In this document: positions 7,532 through 15,814 of the stretch, piece after piece | Layout of the letters: each line of letters starts with the position of its first letter | Numbering within the stretch: position 1 is the first letter of the stretch | DNA from: CALEUX01 sp964521525 | Lineage (GTDB): Bacteria; Bacteroidota; Bacteroidia; Bacteroidales; Marinilabiliaceae | Reading direction: 5' to 3' | Length of the DNA stretch: 25,043 bases | Assembly (NCBI GenBank): GCA_964521525.1 | Contig: CAZFTD010000032.1 | Location: 1 to 25,043, forward strand | The notes under the pieces: generated by a model | What the model was told of the DNA's origin: nothing | Seen by the model: only the letters and a program-made list of their open reading frames with translations | Database searches by the model: none | Translations under genes and position numbers: made by a program

Positions 7532-7673
7532 TTCCATACCACTAAAAAGATTAAAATCAGCTTGTTAACAAGGCATTAACAGCCAGGCTGAAAGATGCTG
7601 TTGCGTATACATTTTATTGACAAACAATCTTTTAGGACTTATAATTAATTTAAACTAATTACAAATAGAAAAG

Positions 7674-7701
7674 ATGCAGTCTCACAAGGACTGCATTTTT
7701 T
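7674..7701 (+). terminator. Rho-independent terminator
   Basis: ATGCAGTC (7674-7681) pairs perfectly with GACTGCAT (7689-7696) around a 7-base loop, followed by a six-T run. It lies about 145 bases after the MORN-like gene. Confidence 0.8.
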
Positions 7702-7860
7702 GTATCTTTCATTCAGATTTGAGTCTGAATCTGAGCCAAATAACCCATAAAGCTTTGCTACCTAAACCCAATTAATCTGGTATTATTTATGTACTATTAA
7801 TTGTATTCCCATAATGAATTTTGGCTCCGCCGGTTTTCAATGATAGATTTCGTATTATTA

Positions 7861-7889
7861 TTGGCGATTTCCCAAATTATTTTATTTTG
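7861..7889 (+). promoter_or_regulatory. Bacteroidota-type promoter for the DUF362 operon
   Basis: TTG (7861-7863), a 19-base spacer and TATTTTG (7883-7889), a -7 element one T shorter than consensus. It lies within the upstream extension of the open frame, which supports the ATG at 7917 as the true start. Confidence 0.4.
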
Positions 7890-7916
7890 TTAAAAACTTA
7901 TATTAATAAAACGAAT

Positions 7917-8834
7917 ATGAAAAGGAGAGAATTTGTAATAAAAAGTTTAGGTGTTGGCGTTGTGGGCTCAATGGCCCCTTTATTTGGAGGCCTTGATACT
8001 TTGGCTTCCGCTCCTTCAAGCTCTGGCACTTACGATTTGGTGGCTGTACGCGGTGGTGAACCTGTAGCCATGTTTAACAAAGCGATGGAGTCGTTGGGTG
8101 GTATGGGTAAATTTGTAAAAAGGGGCCAAAAGGTTTTAGTAAAACCCAATATTGGCTGGGACACTTCGCCAGAAAGAGCTGCCAACACCAACCCCGATTT
8201 AGTTGGCCGCATTGTTAAGTCGTGTTTCGAAGCTGGCGCTTCAGATGTGTATGTGTTTGACCATACCTGCGACCAATGGGATCGTTGCTATAAAAACAGT
8301 CAGATTGAAGCTGCTGTTAAAGCCAATGGTGGAACCATTGTTCCCGGAAATAATGAACGGAATTACCGTGAGGTATCCATTCCCGGAGCCAAAATCCTTA
8401 AAACTACCAAAGTACATGAATTACTATTGACCACCGATGTGTTTATTAACGTACCTGTTTTAAAACACCACGGCTCCACCACCGTTTCGCTTGCCATGAA
8501 AAACCTGATGGGTGCTGTTTGGGACAGGCGTTTTTATCATGCCAATGATTTGAGCCAATGTATTGCCGATTTTCTGGCTTATCGTAAGCCCGATTTAAAC
8601 ATAATTGATGGCTACCGCATGATGACCAAAAACGGGCCAAGAGGGGTTTCAACCGCCGATGTTGTTGAATTAAAAGCTTTAATAGCCGGAGCCGACATTG
8701 TTGCCGTTGATGCGGCTGCTACCATGATGTTTGGATCTAAACCTGAAGACATCAATCACATTAAGATTGCCAATGATATGGGATTTGGAACCATGCAAAT
8801 TGACAAACTGTCCATTAACCGAATCCGTGTATAG
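7917..8834 (+). CDS. DUF362 domain protein with Tat-type signal
   Basis: A 305-residue protein. The start is ATG 7917: it places the Tat-like sequence KRREFVIKSLGVGVVGSMAP at the N-terminus and leaves room for a promoter, whereas the ATG at 7821 would bury that signal under 32 unlikely residues. The DUF362 domain spans almost all of the mature protein (GQKVLVKPNIGWD, then FINVPVLKHHGSTTVSLAMKNLMGAVWDRRFYH, then DLNIIDGYRMM, then AADIVAVDAAA-type end). DUF362 proteins are often fused to or encoded beside ferredoxin domains, and their reaction is unknown. This one has only four or five scattered Cys and no CxxCxxC cluster; the Fe-S carrier is the next gene, 58 bases downstream. A periplasmic redox role with that neighbour is inferred. 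Confidence 0.85.
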   Translation: MKRREFVIKSLGVGVVGSMAPLFGGLDTLASAPSSSGTYDLVAVRGGEPVAMFNKAMESLGGMGKFVKRGQKVLVKPNIGWDTSPERAANTNPDLVGRIVKSCFEAGASDVYVFDHTCDQWDRCYKNSQIEAAVKANGGTIVPGNNERNYREVSIPGAKILKTTKVHELLLTTDVFINVPVLKHHGSTTVSLAMKNLMGAVWDRRFYHANDLSQCIADFLAYRKPDLNIIDGYRMMTKNGPRGVSTADVVELKALIAGADIVAVDAAATMMFGSKPEDINHIKIANDMGFGTMQIDKLSINRIRV

Positions 8835-8892
8835 AAGTTCAATAAATATGTAGTTTGCTCATAGCCAACAATAATTTATTAAAAACGGAATA

Positions 8893-10476
8893 ATGACATT
8901 ATTTTCCATACTTAAAAAGGTCAGGGTAACACTGGGAATCATTTTTTTCCTTCTTACCCTGGCCCTGTTCATTGATTTATACGAAAAGTTTGCACCCGAC
9001 ACATTCGCACAGGTATTATATCTGCAATTTGTGCCATCCATCCTGAAATTTGTGCAAACATTATCGTTTGTTACTGCCGGTGGATTTATTATTATACTGG
9101 CCCTAACACTTATTATGGGGCGTTTTTACTGTTCCACCATTTGCCCGTTAGGGGTACTTCAGGATATCATCAATTACATTTCGAAGAAAATTGCCCGTAA
9201 GAAAGTTTTTTTCAAATATAAAAAAGGGCATCCGGTATGGCGATACTCATTTTTAGGAATAATGATAATTGCTATGGTGACAGGGTTAGGCTTTATTGTA
9301 ACCTGGCTCGACCCATATAGCATTGCCGGCCGTTTTTTCTCTTATCTGGCCGAGCCTGTTGTGAATGCCCTTAACAATACGGCAGCCAGTATGTTTCAAA
9401 AAAGAGACATCTATACTTTGCATCACATTAAGCTGTACCATGTGTCGTGGCTGCCTATGTCGATAACCATTGCTTTGTTTTTGTTTATTGGAGCACTGGC
9501 CTGGCAAAGGGGACGATTTTTCTGCAATGTAATTTGTCCGGTTGGGACATTTTTGGGTGTTACATCAAAGGCATCGTTGCTAAAAGTAAAATTTAACCCC
9601 GATAATTGTACCAAATGTGGCAAGTGCGCAGCTGTTTGTAAGAGTGAATGCATCAGTATTAAAACTCAAACTGTTGATGTGTCGAGGTGTGTTACCTGTT
9701 TTAATTGTTTGCAGGTTTGTCCCGATGCTGCGCTCGATTTTGGCTTAATTAAACCGGCACCGGTTAAAAAGCTTGAAAAACCAGCAGAAGCCTCTGATAA
9801 CAATCGCCGTAAGCTACTGATTACGGGGATGGCCTTAATGGCAGGAACCCGACTGTATGCCTTAAAGAAAAACAAACTCAGCGAAACGCAAAAAGACCTG
9901 TTGATTAACGAACGCGATTTCTTTCCAACTCCTCCGGGGTCGAAAGGTGTAAAGCGGTTTAACTCCATCTGTACAGCCTGTTCGCTATGCGTTTCGGCCT
10001 GCCCAACGCACGTGCTTCAACCAGCCATTACCCAGTATGGCTTGAGTGGTTTTATGCAGCCTTTTATGGATTACCAAACCAGTTTTTGTAACTTCGATTG
10101 TCATAAGTGTGCTGATGTTTGTCCTACTGGCGCCATATTGCCATTACCGCTTGAAGAAAAGCATCGAACACAACTGGGGAAAGCTATTTTTGTTCGTCAG
10201 AACTGTGTGGTTTATACCGATGAAACAGACTGTGGCGCTTGTTCGGAACATTGCCCCACAAAAGCTGTGGATATGGTTCCGTATAAAAACGGACTAATGA
10301 TACCGGAAGTTAACCCCGATATTTGCATCGGATGCGGAGCCTGCGAATATCCTTGTCCGGTACCGGCACCTTATAGAGCAATATTTGTAAATGGTAACGG
10401 CACTCATATTCTAGCCGATAAACCGGATAAAGGCCCAAAGGCTGAAGTCAGCTTTGAAGATGATTTTCCGTTTTAG
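8893..10476 (+). CDS. Membrane polyferredoxin: NapH-like core fused to NapG-like 4Fe-4S domain
   Basis: A 527-residue protein in two halves. Residues 1-280 match NapH/NosR/CcoG-type proteins: four membrane helices (about 11-30, 53-76, 118-138, 186-205), the paired loop motifs CxxxCP at 80-85 and 211-216, and two cytoplasmic 4Fe-4S sites (Cys239/242/245/249 and 266/269/272/276). Residues 300-527 resemble NapG: a twin-arginine-like segment (NNRRKLLITGMALMAG, 303-318), then four Cys clusters (360/363/366/370; 399/403/406/410; 438/447/450/454; 478/481/484/488). It probably moves electrons from the quinol pool or a cytoplasmic donor to periplasmic enzymes. No nitrate reductase catalytic gene is nearby, so a Nap role is not supported. 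It is probably co-transcribed with the DUF362 gene. Confidence 0.88.
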   Translation: MTLFSILKKVRVTLGIIFFLLTLALFIDLYEKFAPDTFAQVLYLQFVPSILKFVQTLSFVTAGGFIIILALTLIMGRFYCSTICPLGVLQDIINYISKKIARKKVFFKYKKGHPVWRYSFLGIMIIAMVTGLGFIVTWLDPYSIAGRFFSYLAEPVVNALNNTAASMFQKRDIYTLHHIKLYHVSWLPMSITIALFLFIGALAWQRGRFFCNVICPVGTFLGVTSKASLLKVKFNPDNCTKCGKCAAVCKSECISIKTQTVDVSRCVTCFNCLQVCPDAALDFGLIKPAPVKKLEKPAEASDNNRRKLLITGMALMAGTRLYALKKNKLSETQKDLLINERDFFPTPPGSKGVKRFNSICTACSLCVSACPTHVLQPAITQYGLSGFMQPFMDYQTSFCNFDCHKCADVCPTGAILPLPLEEKHRTQLGKAIFVRQNCVVYTDETDCGACSEHCPTKAVDMVPYKNGLMIPEVNPDICIGCGACEYPCPVPAPYRAIFVNGNGTHILADKPDKGPKAEVSFEDDFPF

Positions 10477-10510
10477 GCTTATGTCAGGTCTTAGAGTGAA
10501 TTGAATGATT

Positions 10511-10561
10511 ATTAAAAGGGCAAAAATATAACTTCAGTTGTTATACTTTTGCCCTTTTAAT
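10511..10561. terminator. Long bidirectional terminator hairpin
   Basis: A perfect 15-base stem (10511-10525 with 10547-10561), one A-C mismatch, six more pairs and a 7-base loop (10533-10539). The A-tract on the left arm and T-tract on the right make it work on both strands, closing the polyferredoxin operon (+) and the FISUMP gene (-). Confidence 0.85.
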
Positions 10562-10630
10562 ATGCTAAAACTTGCAAACAAGCTACAAAGCTGTGCGATT
10601 CTCACTCAACTTTTTATTATGCCATCCAAT

Positions 10631-11401
10631 TTATTCTTTCATACAGCGAACAGAAAAACCTGAAGTTTTGGGATTAGTTGAAGTTACTAACCCTGAATGA
10701 ATATATACCAGTCCAAAACTCCAACCTGTAGCGGCATCTTTCTCTGTGGAAGACCAATATGAGCCACTATCGTTCTTCCCACCGAAATTGGTTACTCTGC
10801 CGCCACTGCCTTTACCGTTAAAACCAGTACTGTTGGTTGCACCTTCGTTGGGTTCTGTCCAGTATGTGAAACCCGGAATTTTAAGTGCGCCTGCATTCAA
10901 CCCTTGTGTTTCAAGATATGATTGCAAAGTTTTCCATTCGCTATAGGAAGGTACTTTCCACCCATCGGGACAAACGCCGCGCGAATCGGTAACAACGTAA
11001 AAGTTGTACAGCAGCCCATGCTCAGCAATATTTTCCTGGTTATTAAAAAGAAAGCAATAAGCAGGTTGAGAGGAGTTGTTCCATACATCATTTTCTGTAA
11101 TTAATGGAATAGGGTCGCCGTTTCTAAAGCGCGTAACTTTTAAGTTAGCAGCTAAAAATACCTGATTGCCAATTTTAACCTGAGGGTAAAGATTGCCATC
11201 GATGTCGGTAACATGTACCGGGCTTTCAGAAACCTGCTCACCAACCTTCTGCTCCAGTTCCTCGGAATTAACGGCAGGTTGGGGTGTAACAGGAGTTACA
11301 ATTTTGTTTACTTTTTTAACCGGTTTAATAGTTTTGGTGTTTTGGCCAAAAGCAAAACCAGCAATAAAAAGTGAAACAGCTAATAAAACTAAAGCTTTCA
11401 T
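10631..11401 (-). CDS. Exported FISUMP-domain protein
   Basis: A 256-residue protein. I chose the ATG at 11401, which begins a clean signal peptide (MKALVLLAVSLFIAGFAFG, cleavage near GQ); the upstream in-frame ATG at 11440 would add 13 residues before it. After a basic linker (about 21-60), the FISUMP domain ('Fibrobacter succinogenes major paralogous domain') runs to the end: DGNLYPQVKIGNQVFLAANL, then CPDGWKVPSYSEW, SGGRVTNFGG, SYWSSTE and GFSVRCMKE. The fold is C-type-lectin-like; the function is unknown, and FISUMP proteins are usually surface-exposed or secreted. No T9SS or lipobox signal is visible. The gene is separated from the beta-helix gene by its own terminator and a weak promoter. 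Confidence 0.87.
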   Translation of the reverse strand: MKALVLLAVSLFIAGFAFGQNTKTIKPVKKVNKIVTPVTPQPAVNSEELEQKVGEQVSESPVHVTDIDGNLYPQVKIGNQVFLAANLKVTRFRNGDPIPLITENDVWNNSSQPAYCFLFNNQENIAEHGLLYNFYVVTDSRGVCPDGWKVPSYSEWKTLQSYLETQGLNAGALKIPGFTYWTEPNEGATNSTGFNGKGSGGRVTNFGGKNDSGSYWSSTEKDAATGWSFGLVYIHSGLVTSTNPKTSGFSVRCMKE

Positions 11402-11437
11402 AATACATCGGATTTGGTTTGTAGATAAAAACAGAAT

Positions 11438-11467
11438 CAATTTAATCCGAATTAACTATAAAGTCAA
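11438..11467 (-). promoter_or_regulatory. Weak Bacteroidota-type promoter for the FISUMP gene
   Basis: On the minus strand TTG (11465-11467) is followed by 20 bases and TAAATTG (11438-11444). Spacing is good but the -7 element is imperfect. Predicted leader about 30 bases. Confidence 0.35.
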
Positions 11468-11503
11468 GAATTACCTTATGGTTCTCAGCAACTTCAATAA
11501 ATC

Positions 11504-11539
11504 AAAAAAGGCCGACTGATGGTTATCAGTCAGCCCTTT
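11504..11539 (-). terminator. Terminator of the TonB receptor / beta-helix unit
   Basis: A hairpin of about 12 pairs (11508-11520 with 11525-11539, one mismatch and one bulge) with a GGTT loop; read on the minus strand it is followed by a six-T run (11504-11509), 20 bases after the beta-helix stop. Confidence 0.75.
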
Positions 11540-11558
11540 GTAATTCTTCAACTCTCTT

Positions 11559-12686
11559 TTAATTTGGGAATGTATATCCCGTCCAGCTAAATACAGAAGT
11601 ATTGGCCCCGGTATTTGCAGGGGTTGGGTTAACTGTTACGTTACCAGTACCTTTAACTTCGCTACCGGTAACAGTTAAGTTCGTACGCGTTACACTAATA
11701 GTAGAAGTTGCATCGCCGGCACCTTTTGAATCGGAGAAATCGATAAGGTCGGTGGCAGAACCATTTTTAATTAATGCATTGATAATGCTAGCTTTTGCAC
11801 CTCTACGAATCTTAATCACGTCCTGCATTTCAAACGAGGAGTTGTTCACAATGGTCATACCATTAATGGTAAAGTTCGATTGTCCAACATGGTCGGGGCC
11901 ATTGCCATCGAGGTTACCATCGGCTTCAACGCCACGAGGATCTTCTTCGGTGCTTGTAAAACCGGCCTCCCATATTCCGTAAGCGTTTGTTAGTGTACCG
12001 GTATATCCCTGGGTAAAGTCGAACATATCGTCGTCGCTGTTTACCACCAACAAGTTGGTTACATTTACCGATCCACCAAAGAACTCGATGCCATCATCGG
12101 CACATTCGAAAACATAAATGTTTTCGATAACAGTACCATTACCAACTCCATTAAGGGTTAGGCCATTATGCTCAACGGTTGAACTTGACCTTGCACCGGT
12201 GTATTTAAGCATAACATACTTTAGTACGCCAGAATTATCGCTAACATTAGTTCCTCCATAGAAGAAGTTATTGTCGACTTCGGTTTTTGAGGTTGTTCCG
12301 GCAGTTGCGCCTGAAATTGGAGCATAACCATTGATGATAATTCCACCCCAGTCCTGAGCCTTTGGTTGAGCCTCAGCAGAAGTAAACACAATGGGTTTTG
12401 CGGCTGTACCTTCGGCAAAAATCTGACCACCCTGCTCTACCAGTACATAGCTACTAAATCCCTTTTGGGCTTTAATAACTGTACCTGCAGGAATGGTTAA
12501 CTTACCACCACTTTTTACTCTTAAAGTTCCGTTTAGTAAATATTCAACCTCAGCATCGAGTGTAACGTTGGTTACTATATCGCCTGAAAGGTTTTCAGAA
12601 CCTTTTGTTTTAACATCATCATCATCTGAACAAGCAGCAAATAAAAACATTGCCAGCGTAATTCCATAAATAAATTTCTTCATCAT
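11559..12686 (-). CDS. Beta-helix-like outer-membrane lipoprotein, receptor partner
   Basis: A 375-residue lipoprotein: a signal peptide with lipobox LFAAC (Cys19), an acidic SDDDD start of the mature protein and then a repetitive beta-rich body. The body has a 'GTVIKAQ' opening, WGGIIINGYAPI, NGLTLNGVGNGTVIENIYVF, CADDGIEFFGGSVNVTNLLVVNSDDDMFDF and NFTINGMTIVNNSS, the short-coil spacing expected for a right-handed parallel beta-helix. Asp-rich turns could bind metal or a ligand. The gene lies 62 bases after the TonB receptor stop with no clear promoter between, so it is probably the surface lipoprotein partner of that receptor, in the position that SusD occupies beside SusC. The substrate is not evident. 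Either Met of the MM start is possible. Confidence 0.82.
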   Translation of the reverse strand: MMKKFIYGITLAMFLFAACSDDDDVKTKGSENLSGDIVTNVTLDAEVEYLLNGTLRVKSGGKLTIPAGTVIKAQKGFSSYVLVEQGGQIFAEGTAAKPIVFTSAEAQPKAQDWGGIIINGYAPISGATAGTTSKTEVDNNFFYGGTNVSDNSGVLKYVMLKYTGARSSSTVEHNGLTLNGVGNGTVIENIYVFECADDGIEFFGGSVNVTNLLVVNSDDDMFDFTQGYTGTLTNAYGIWEAGFTSTEEDPRGVEADGNLDGNGPDHVGQSNFTINGMTIVNNSSFEMQDVIKIRRGAKASIINALIKNGSATDLIDFSDSKGAGDATSTISVTRTNLTVTGSEVKGTGNVTVNPTPANTGANTSVFSWTGYTFPN

Positions 12687-12748
12687 TTTTAATTTTTATG
12701 TTTAACTTGAATAATTGCTTATTTAAAATGTTTCGAATTATTAGTCAA

Positions 12749-15463
12749 TTAGAAATTGTATGACATACTTAAACTAAACACCCTGCCCTTTTTATAGTCG
12801 CTCAACACAATTGGTTTAGCGCCCTCGGCATTTGGCTCGCGTGTAAGCCTGAAATCAGGATTCAACAAATTCTTTCCTTTAATACCTATTCCTAATCTGC
12901 CAGATTTAATGCCCGAAATAAAATCGAGGGTTGGGATACCGTCTTCTATAATATCCTGAAAACCTGCCATTCCAACAGTATAAACTCTATCGCTGAAATA
13001 GTTAATCACAATTGAATTGTTAATAGAAAAATTATTTTTGGCGATGCGGTGCGACAGGTCGCCATTAACAATTAAAGGTGCGGCACCTTCCAATTGTGAG
13101 CTGGAGTTGGTAAAATCTTCAGTGCGGTCGAGTTTTACGTTGGTATAAGTATAGGAGGCATTTAACCCGAATGACAGTTTGTTCTCGCCTGATGCGTCAG
13201 CATTAACCCTCTTAAAAATATTCTTTCTGAACTCCATCTCAATTCCGCCAATGTTGGCTTTGTCAGAAATATTATCATAGGTAAGGAAGTTTCCTGCACT
13301 TTGCTTTTCAACCCGTGAAATAGGGTCTTGAATGAGTTTATAGAATCCGGTTAAGGATAGCAATTCATCATTTGATACATAATAGTCCCATCTGAGGTCG
13401 ATGCTATAGTTGTTGGATGGTTTCAGGTTTGGATTTCCCTGCGATTTAAAGCTCACATCGACATAACGAAATGGGGAAATTTCTTTTGCCTGCGGAAGGG
13501 TATAGGTTTTAGACATCCCAAGACGCATAACATGCTTATCAGTAAGGGTATATTTAAAATTTAACCCGGGAAGAATAAACAACTCATCAATGGTCCGTTT
13601 TCCTTTGTCGCCTCCACGGTTAACATTATAGTCAACATCCATATTGATTTTATCAACACGCACACCGGCTATTGCAATTAATTTTGAACTAAGGTCATAT
13701 ACCAATTCGCTATAAAGACCATTGGTTAATTTAAACACCGAATATTCGTCGGCATTGCGGTCGAGAAGGAATTTGCCCGATGAATAATCGACAGCCGATG
13801 AGCCAATATTATTTTGATTAAAATAATTGCTCAAATGAACATTGTTTAAATAAAATAGTTGAGGATTGGTGAAACTATGGTCGTATTCAATGGCCTCAAA
13901 ATCACGATTAACCAATCGACCCATGTAACCTAAACTTAATGTTCGGGGCGAAGGCAGATTACTTCCAAGTTGAATGGTAAGCCCGGCTTTTAGGGCTACA
14001 TCATTCTCTGTTAAATCGGAGAAATATCGTTGCTGACGTCCGGTGCTTCCGGTTGGCCGCAAGGTGTTGTTATCAATCAAGCTTAAATAGTTAATTCTTC
14101 GGTCGGGTTCGCTGCCTATAACAATGTTGTAACCCAACCCTGCATCCAACGATGTTCTCTCGCTTAAATCGATTTTGCTGTAAATCTGGTTCACAATTAA
14201 TGAATTATCATTAACCTGCTGACGGCGTAATAAGCCTGATGCTGTTGGTGAACTTTGAAAAGATTCTCCTTCAAGGCCAAAATATTCGCCAAAGGTTTGT
14301 GTGTTAGAATGAATATAAATGGCGTTATAATTTAACTGGAACTTTTCGCCGAAATAAACGATGTTCCCCATTACCATGTGAGATGAAATTTGCGAGAACT
14401 TCTGATAAGTCTGATCTTGCCAAATGATGCCCGTGGTTCCGGTGTTACGAACTATACCATCGGTTTTATTAAAATCGGTACCATAACTTCCAATTAGGTA
14501 ATAATTTAAAGAATTGCTATTAAGCTTCACCTGGTTTCCGCCAAAGAACTTCATTGACCTGTTGAAAGGAGAACTCTGCATAATTGGGTCAAGTTGATTG
14601 TTAAAAGTGTATTGGCTTAAATTAGTTGGGCCTGATGTATTTTGTGCAAATCCCAATTTGCTTACACCATCAACATTTTTAAAGTCCTCCCCTGTTGTTT
14701 GTGAATTAATGCCGGCCGATAACTCAACGCCAAACTCTTTATTGCCTGACAACTCGCGAGTTAAAATGTTAATGTCAGCCCCTCCCACATCGCCAACCGA
14801 TTTGGCTCCGAACACTTTATTTACCATAACGGTTTGAATCATATCCGTTGAAAAAAGGTCTAATGAAATATTCTTATATTCAGGGTCTTCAGATGGTAAA
14901 GGGAATCCGTTTAAAAAAGTAGCATTGTACCTGTCGCCCAATCCACGCACAAAAACGTTTTTTACACCTTCCTGTTTTGAAATGCCAGACACTTTGGTAA
15001 CAGCACTTTCGGCATCGCCTACACCTTTTCGTGATAACTCCTGGGCCCCAATTGACTGAGTTGCCAATAGAGAGTTTTTTCTTTCGATGAGCAGTACCAC
15101 ATCACTTTCCCGGTTAGCCCTTGCCACCACTTTCACCTCTTCGAGTTTAAGTTCTACTCCTACCATTTCGAATTTCAAAACTGTTTCGGTTCCGGCTTTA
15201 ACTACAACATTTTGTTTAATAACGGGCTCATATGAAATAAACTGACAGCGCAGATTATAGGTTCCGGGTTCAACATCCAAAATAAAGTCGCCATTAAAAC
15301 CGGTTGCTGTTCCAATACTTGTACCTTCAATAACAACCGCGGCTCCAACAACCTCTTCACCGGTTTCCTTGTCGAGAACAACTCCCTTTATTGTACCTTT
15401 TTGTGCAAAAAGAGGCATTAATTGAAAAAGTAAAAATCCAATAATTACTATTCTTCGTTCCAT
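12749..15463 (-). CDS. TonB-dependent outer-membrane receptor with CarboxypepD_reg domain
   Basis: A 904-residue outer-membrane transporter. The start is the ATG at 15463 (MERRIVIIGFLLFQLMPLFAQ, a signal peptide); the frame extends to a TTG at 15478, which is less likely. A CarboxypepD_reg-like domain (about residues 23-105; IKGVVLDKETGEEVVGAAVV) is followed by the plug (about 130-230; VTKVSGISKQEG, NVFVRGLGDRYNATFLNGFPLP, DVGGADINILTR) and a 22-strand-type barrel ending in the outer-membrane C-terminal strand SLSMSYNF. It takes up a substrate using TonB energy. There is no SusD homologue; the following gene encodes a beta-helix lipoprotein instead. No Fur box, riboswitch or sigma/anti-sigma pair is seen next to it, so neither iron nor glycan specificity can be claimed. 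Confidence 0.92.
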   Translation of the reverse strand: MERRIVIIGFLLFQLMPLFAQKGTIKGVVLDKETGEEVVGAAVVIEGTSIGTATGFNGDFILDVEPGTYNLRCQFISYEPVIKQNVVVKAGTETVLKFEMVGVELKLEEVKVVARANRESDVVLLIERKNSLLATQSIGAQELSRKGVGDAESAVTKVSGISKQEGVKNVFVRGLGDRYNATFLNGFPLPSEDPEYKNISLDLFSTDMIQTVMVNKVFGAKSVGDVGGADINILTRELSGNKEFGVELSAGINSQTTGEDFKNVDGVSKLGFAQNTSGPTNLSQYTFNNQLDPIMQSSPFNRSMKFFGGNQVKLNSNSLNYYLIGSYGTDFNKTDGIVRNTGTTGIIWQDQTYQKFSQISSHMVMGNIVYFGEKFQLNYNAIYIHSNTQTFGEYFGLEGESFQSSPTASGLLRRQQVNDNSLIVNQIYSKIDLSERTSLDAGLGYNIVIGSEPDRRINYLSLIDNNTLRPTGSTGRQQRYFSDLTENDVALKAGLTIQLGSNLPSPRTLSLGYMGRLVNRDFEAIEYDHSFTNPQLFYLNNVHLSNYFNQNNIGSSAVDYSSGKFLLDRNADEYSVFKLTNGLYSELVYDLSSKLIAIAGVRVDKINMDVDYNVNRGGDKGKRTIDELFILPGLNFKYTLTDKHVMRLGMSKTYTLPQAKEISPFRYVDVSFKSQGNPNLKPSNNYSIDLRWDYYVSNDELLSLTGFYKLIQDPISRVEKQSAGNFLTYDNISDKANIGGIEMEFRKNIFKRVNADASGENKLSFGLNASYTYTNVKLDRTEDFTNSSSQLEGAAPLIVNGDLSHRIAKNNFSINNSIVINYFSDRVYTVGMAGFQDIIEDGIPTLDFISGIKSGRLGIGIKGKNLLNPDFRLTREPNAEGAKPIVLSDYKKGRVFSLSMSYNF

Positions 15464-15814
15464 GTGTGTATTTGTCAAAATTTCTATGACAAAAATACTG
15501 GCATCACCCGGGATGGGTAATAAGCAAATCTTATCAGAAGTTTAAATAATTATTAATGGTAAAACTGGAAAGTAAATGCTATTTTGTTGCCTATGTGCGC
15601 TTTACACATCATTAAGTTTAAGTGAGCAGGCCGAGAATTAACCTTGAGGTAATATAACAGAGGCTGATTTTTATAACCGATACAATTTATTGAGAAGATT
15701 AAACGTTCTATACATCAGAAAAAGCAAACCAAAATTCTTTATTGACTAATACCTGAGGAGTTATTAGATAATAATGCCTCCTTTAATAATTGAAAAACCT
15801 AAACTGAAATTGTA
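15464..15814. other. Divergent intergenic region
   Basis: A 351-base spacer between the TonB receptor (-) and the coiled-coil protein (+). It contains a TonB-side -7 element (15490-15497) and a hairpin near the other end (15755-15780). The middle shows no ORF or RNA that I can recognise. Confidence 0.5.
15490..15497 (-). promoter_or_regulatory. -7 promoter element for the TonB receptor
   Basis: On the minus strand TATTTTTG is a full TAnnTTTG match, 27 bases before the ATG at 15463. The -33 position holds only TTA (15518-15520). Confidence 0.45.

Larger units (their letters stand above)
7532..7916 (+). other. Intergenic region with terminator, short palindrome and promoter
   Basis: A 385-base spacer between the MORN-like and DUF362 genes. 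It holds the terminator at 7674-7701, a perfect 7-base inverted repeat (ATTCAGA 7711-7717 with TCTGAAT 7724-7730) and a promoter at 7861-7889. No gene or structured RNA is recognised in the rest. Confidence 0.6.

Noticed and set aside
7821..7916. Upstream extension of the DUF362 frame from an ATG at 7821
   Set aside because: The extra 32 residues precede a clear Tat-like signal, are not family-like, and overlap a plausible promoter; ATG 7917 is preferred.
8893..10476. Periplasmic nitrate reductase locus
   Set aside because: NapH/NapG-like architecture is present but there is no napA, napB, napD or napC in the neighbourhood.
15464..15478. TTG start five codons upstream for the TonB receptor
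   Set aside because: The ATG at 15463 begins a normal signal peptide and needs no alternative start.
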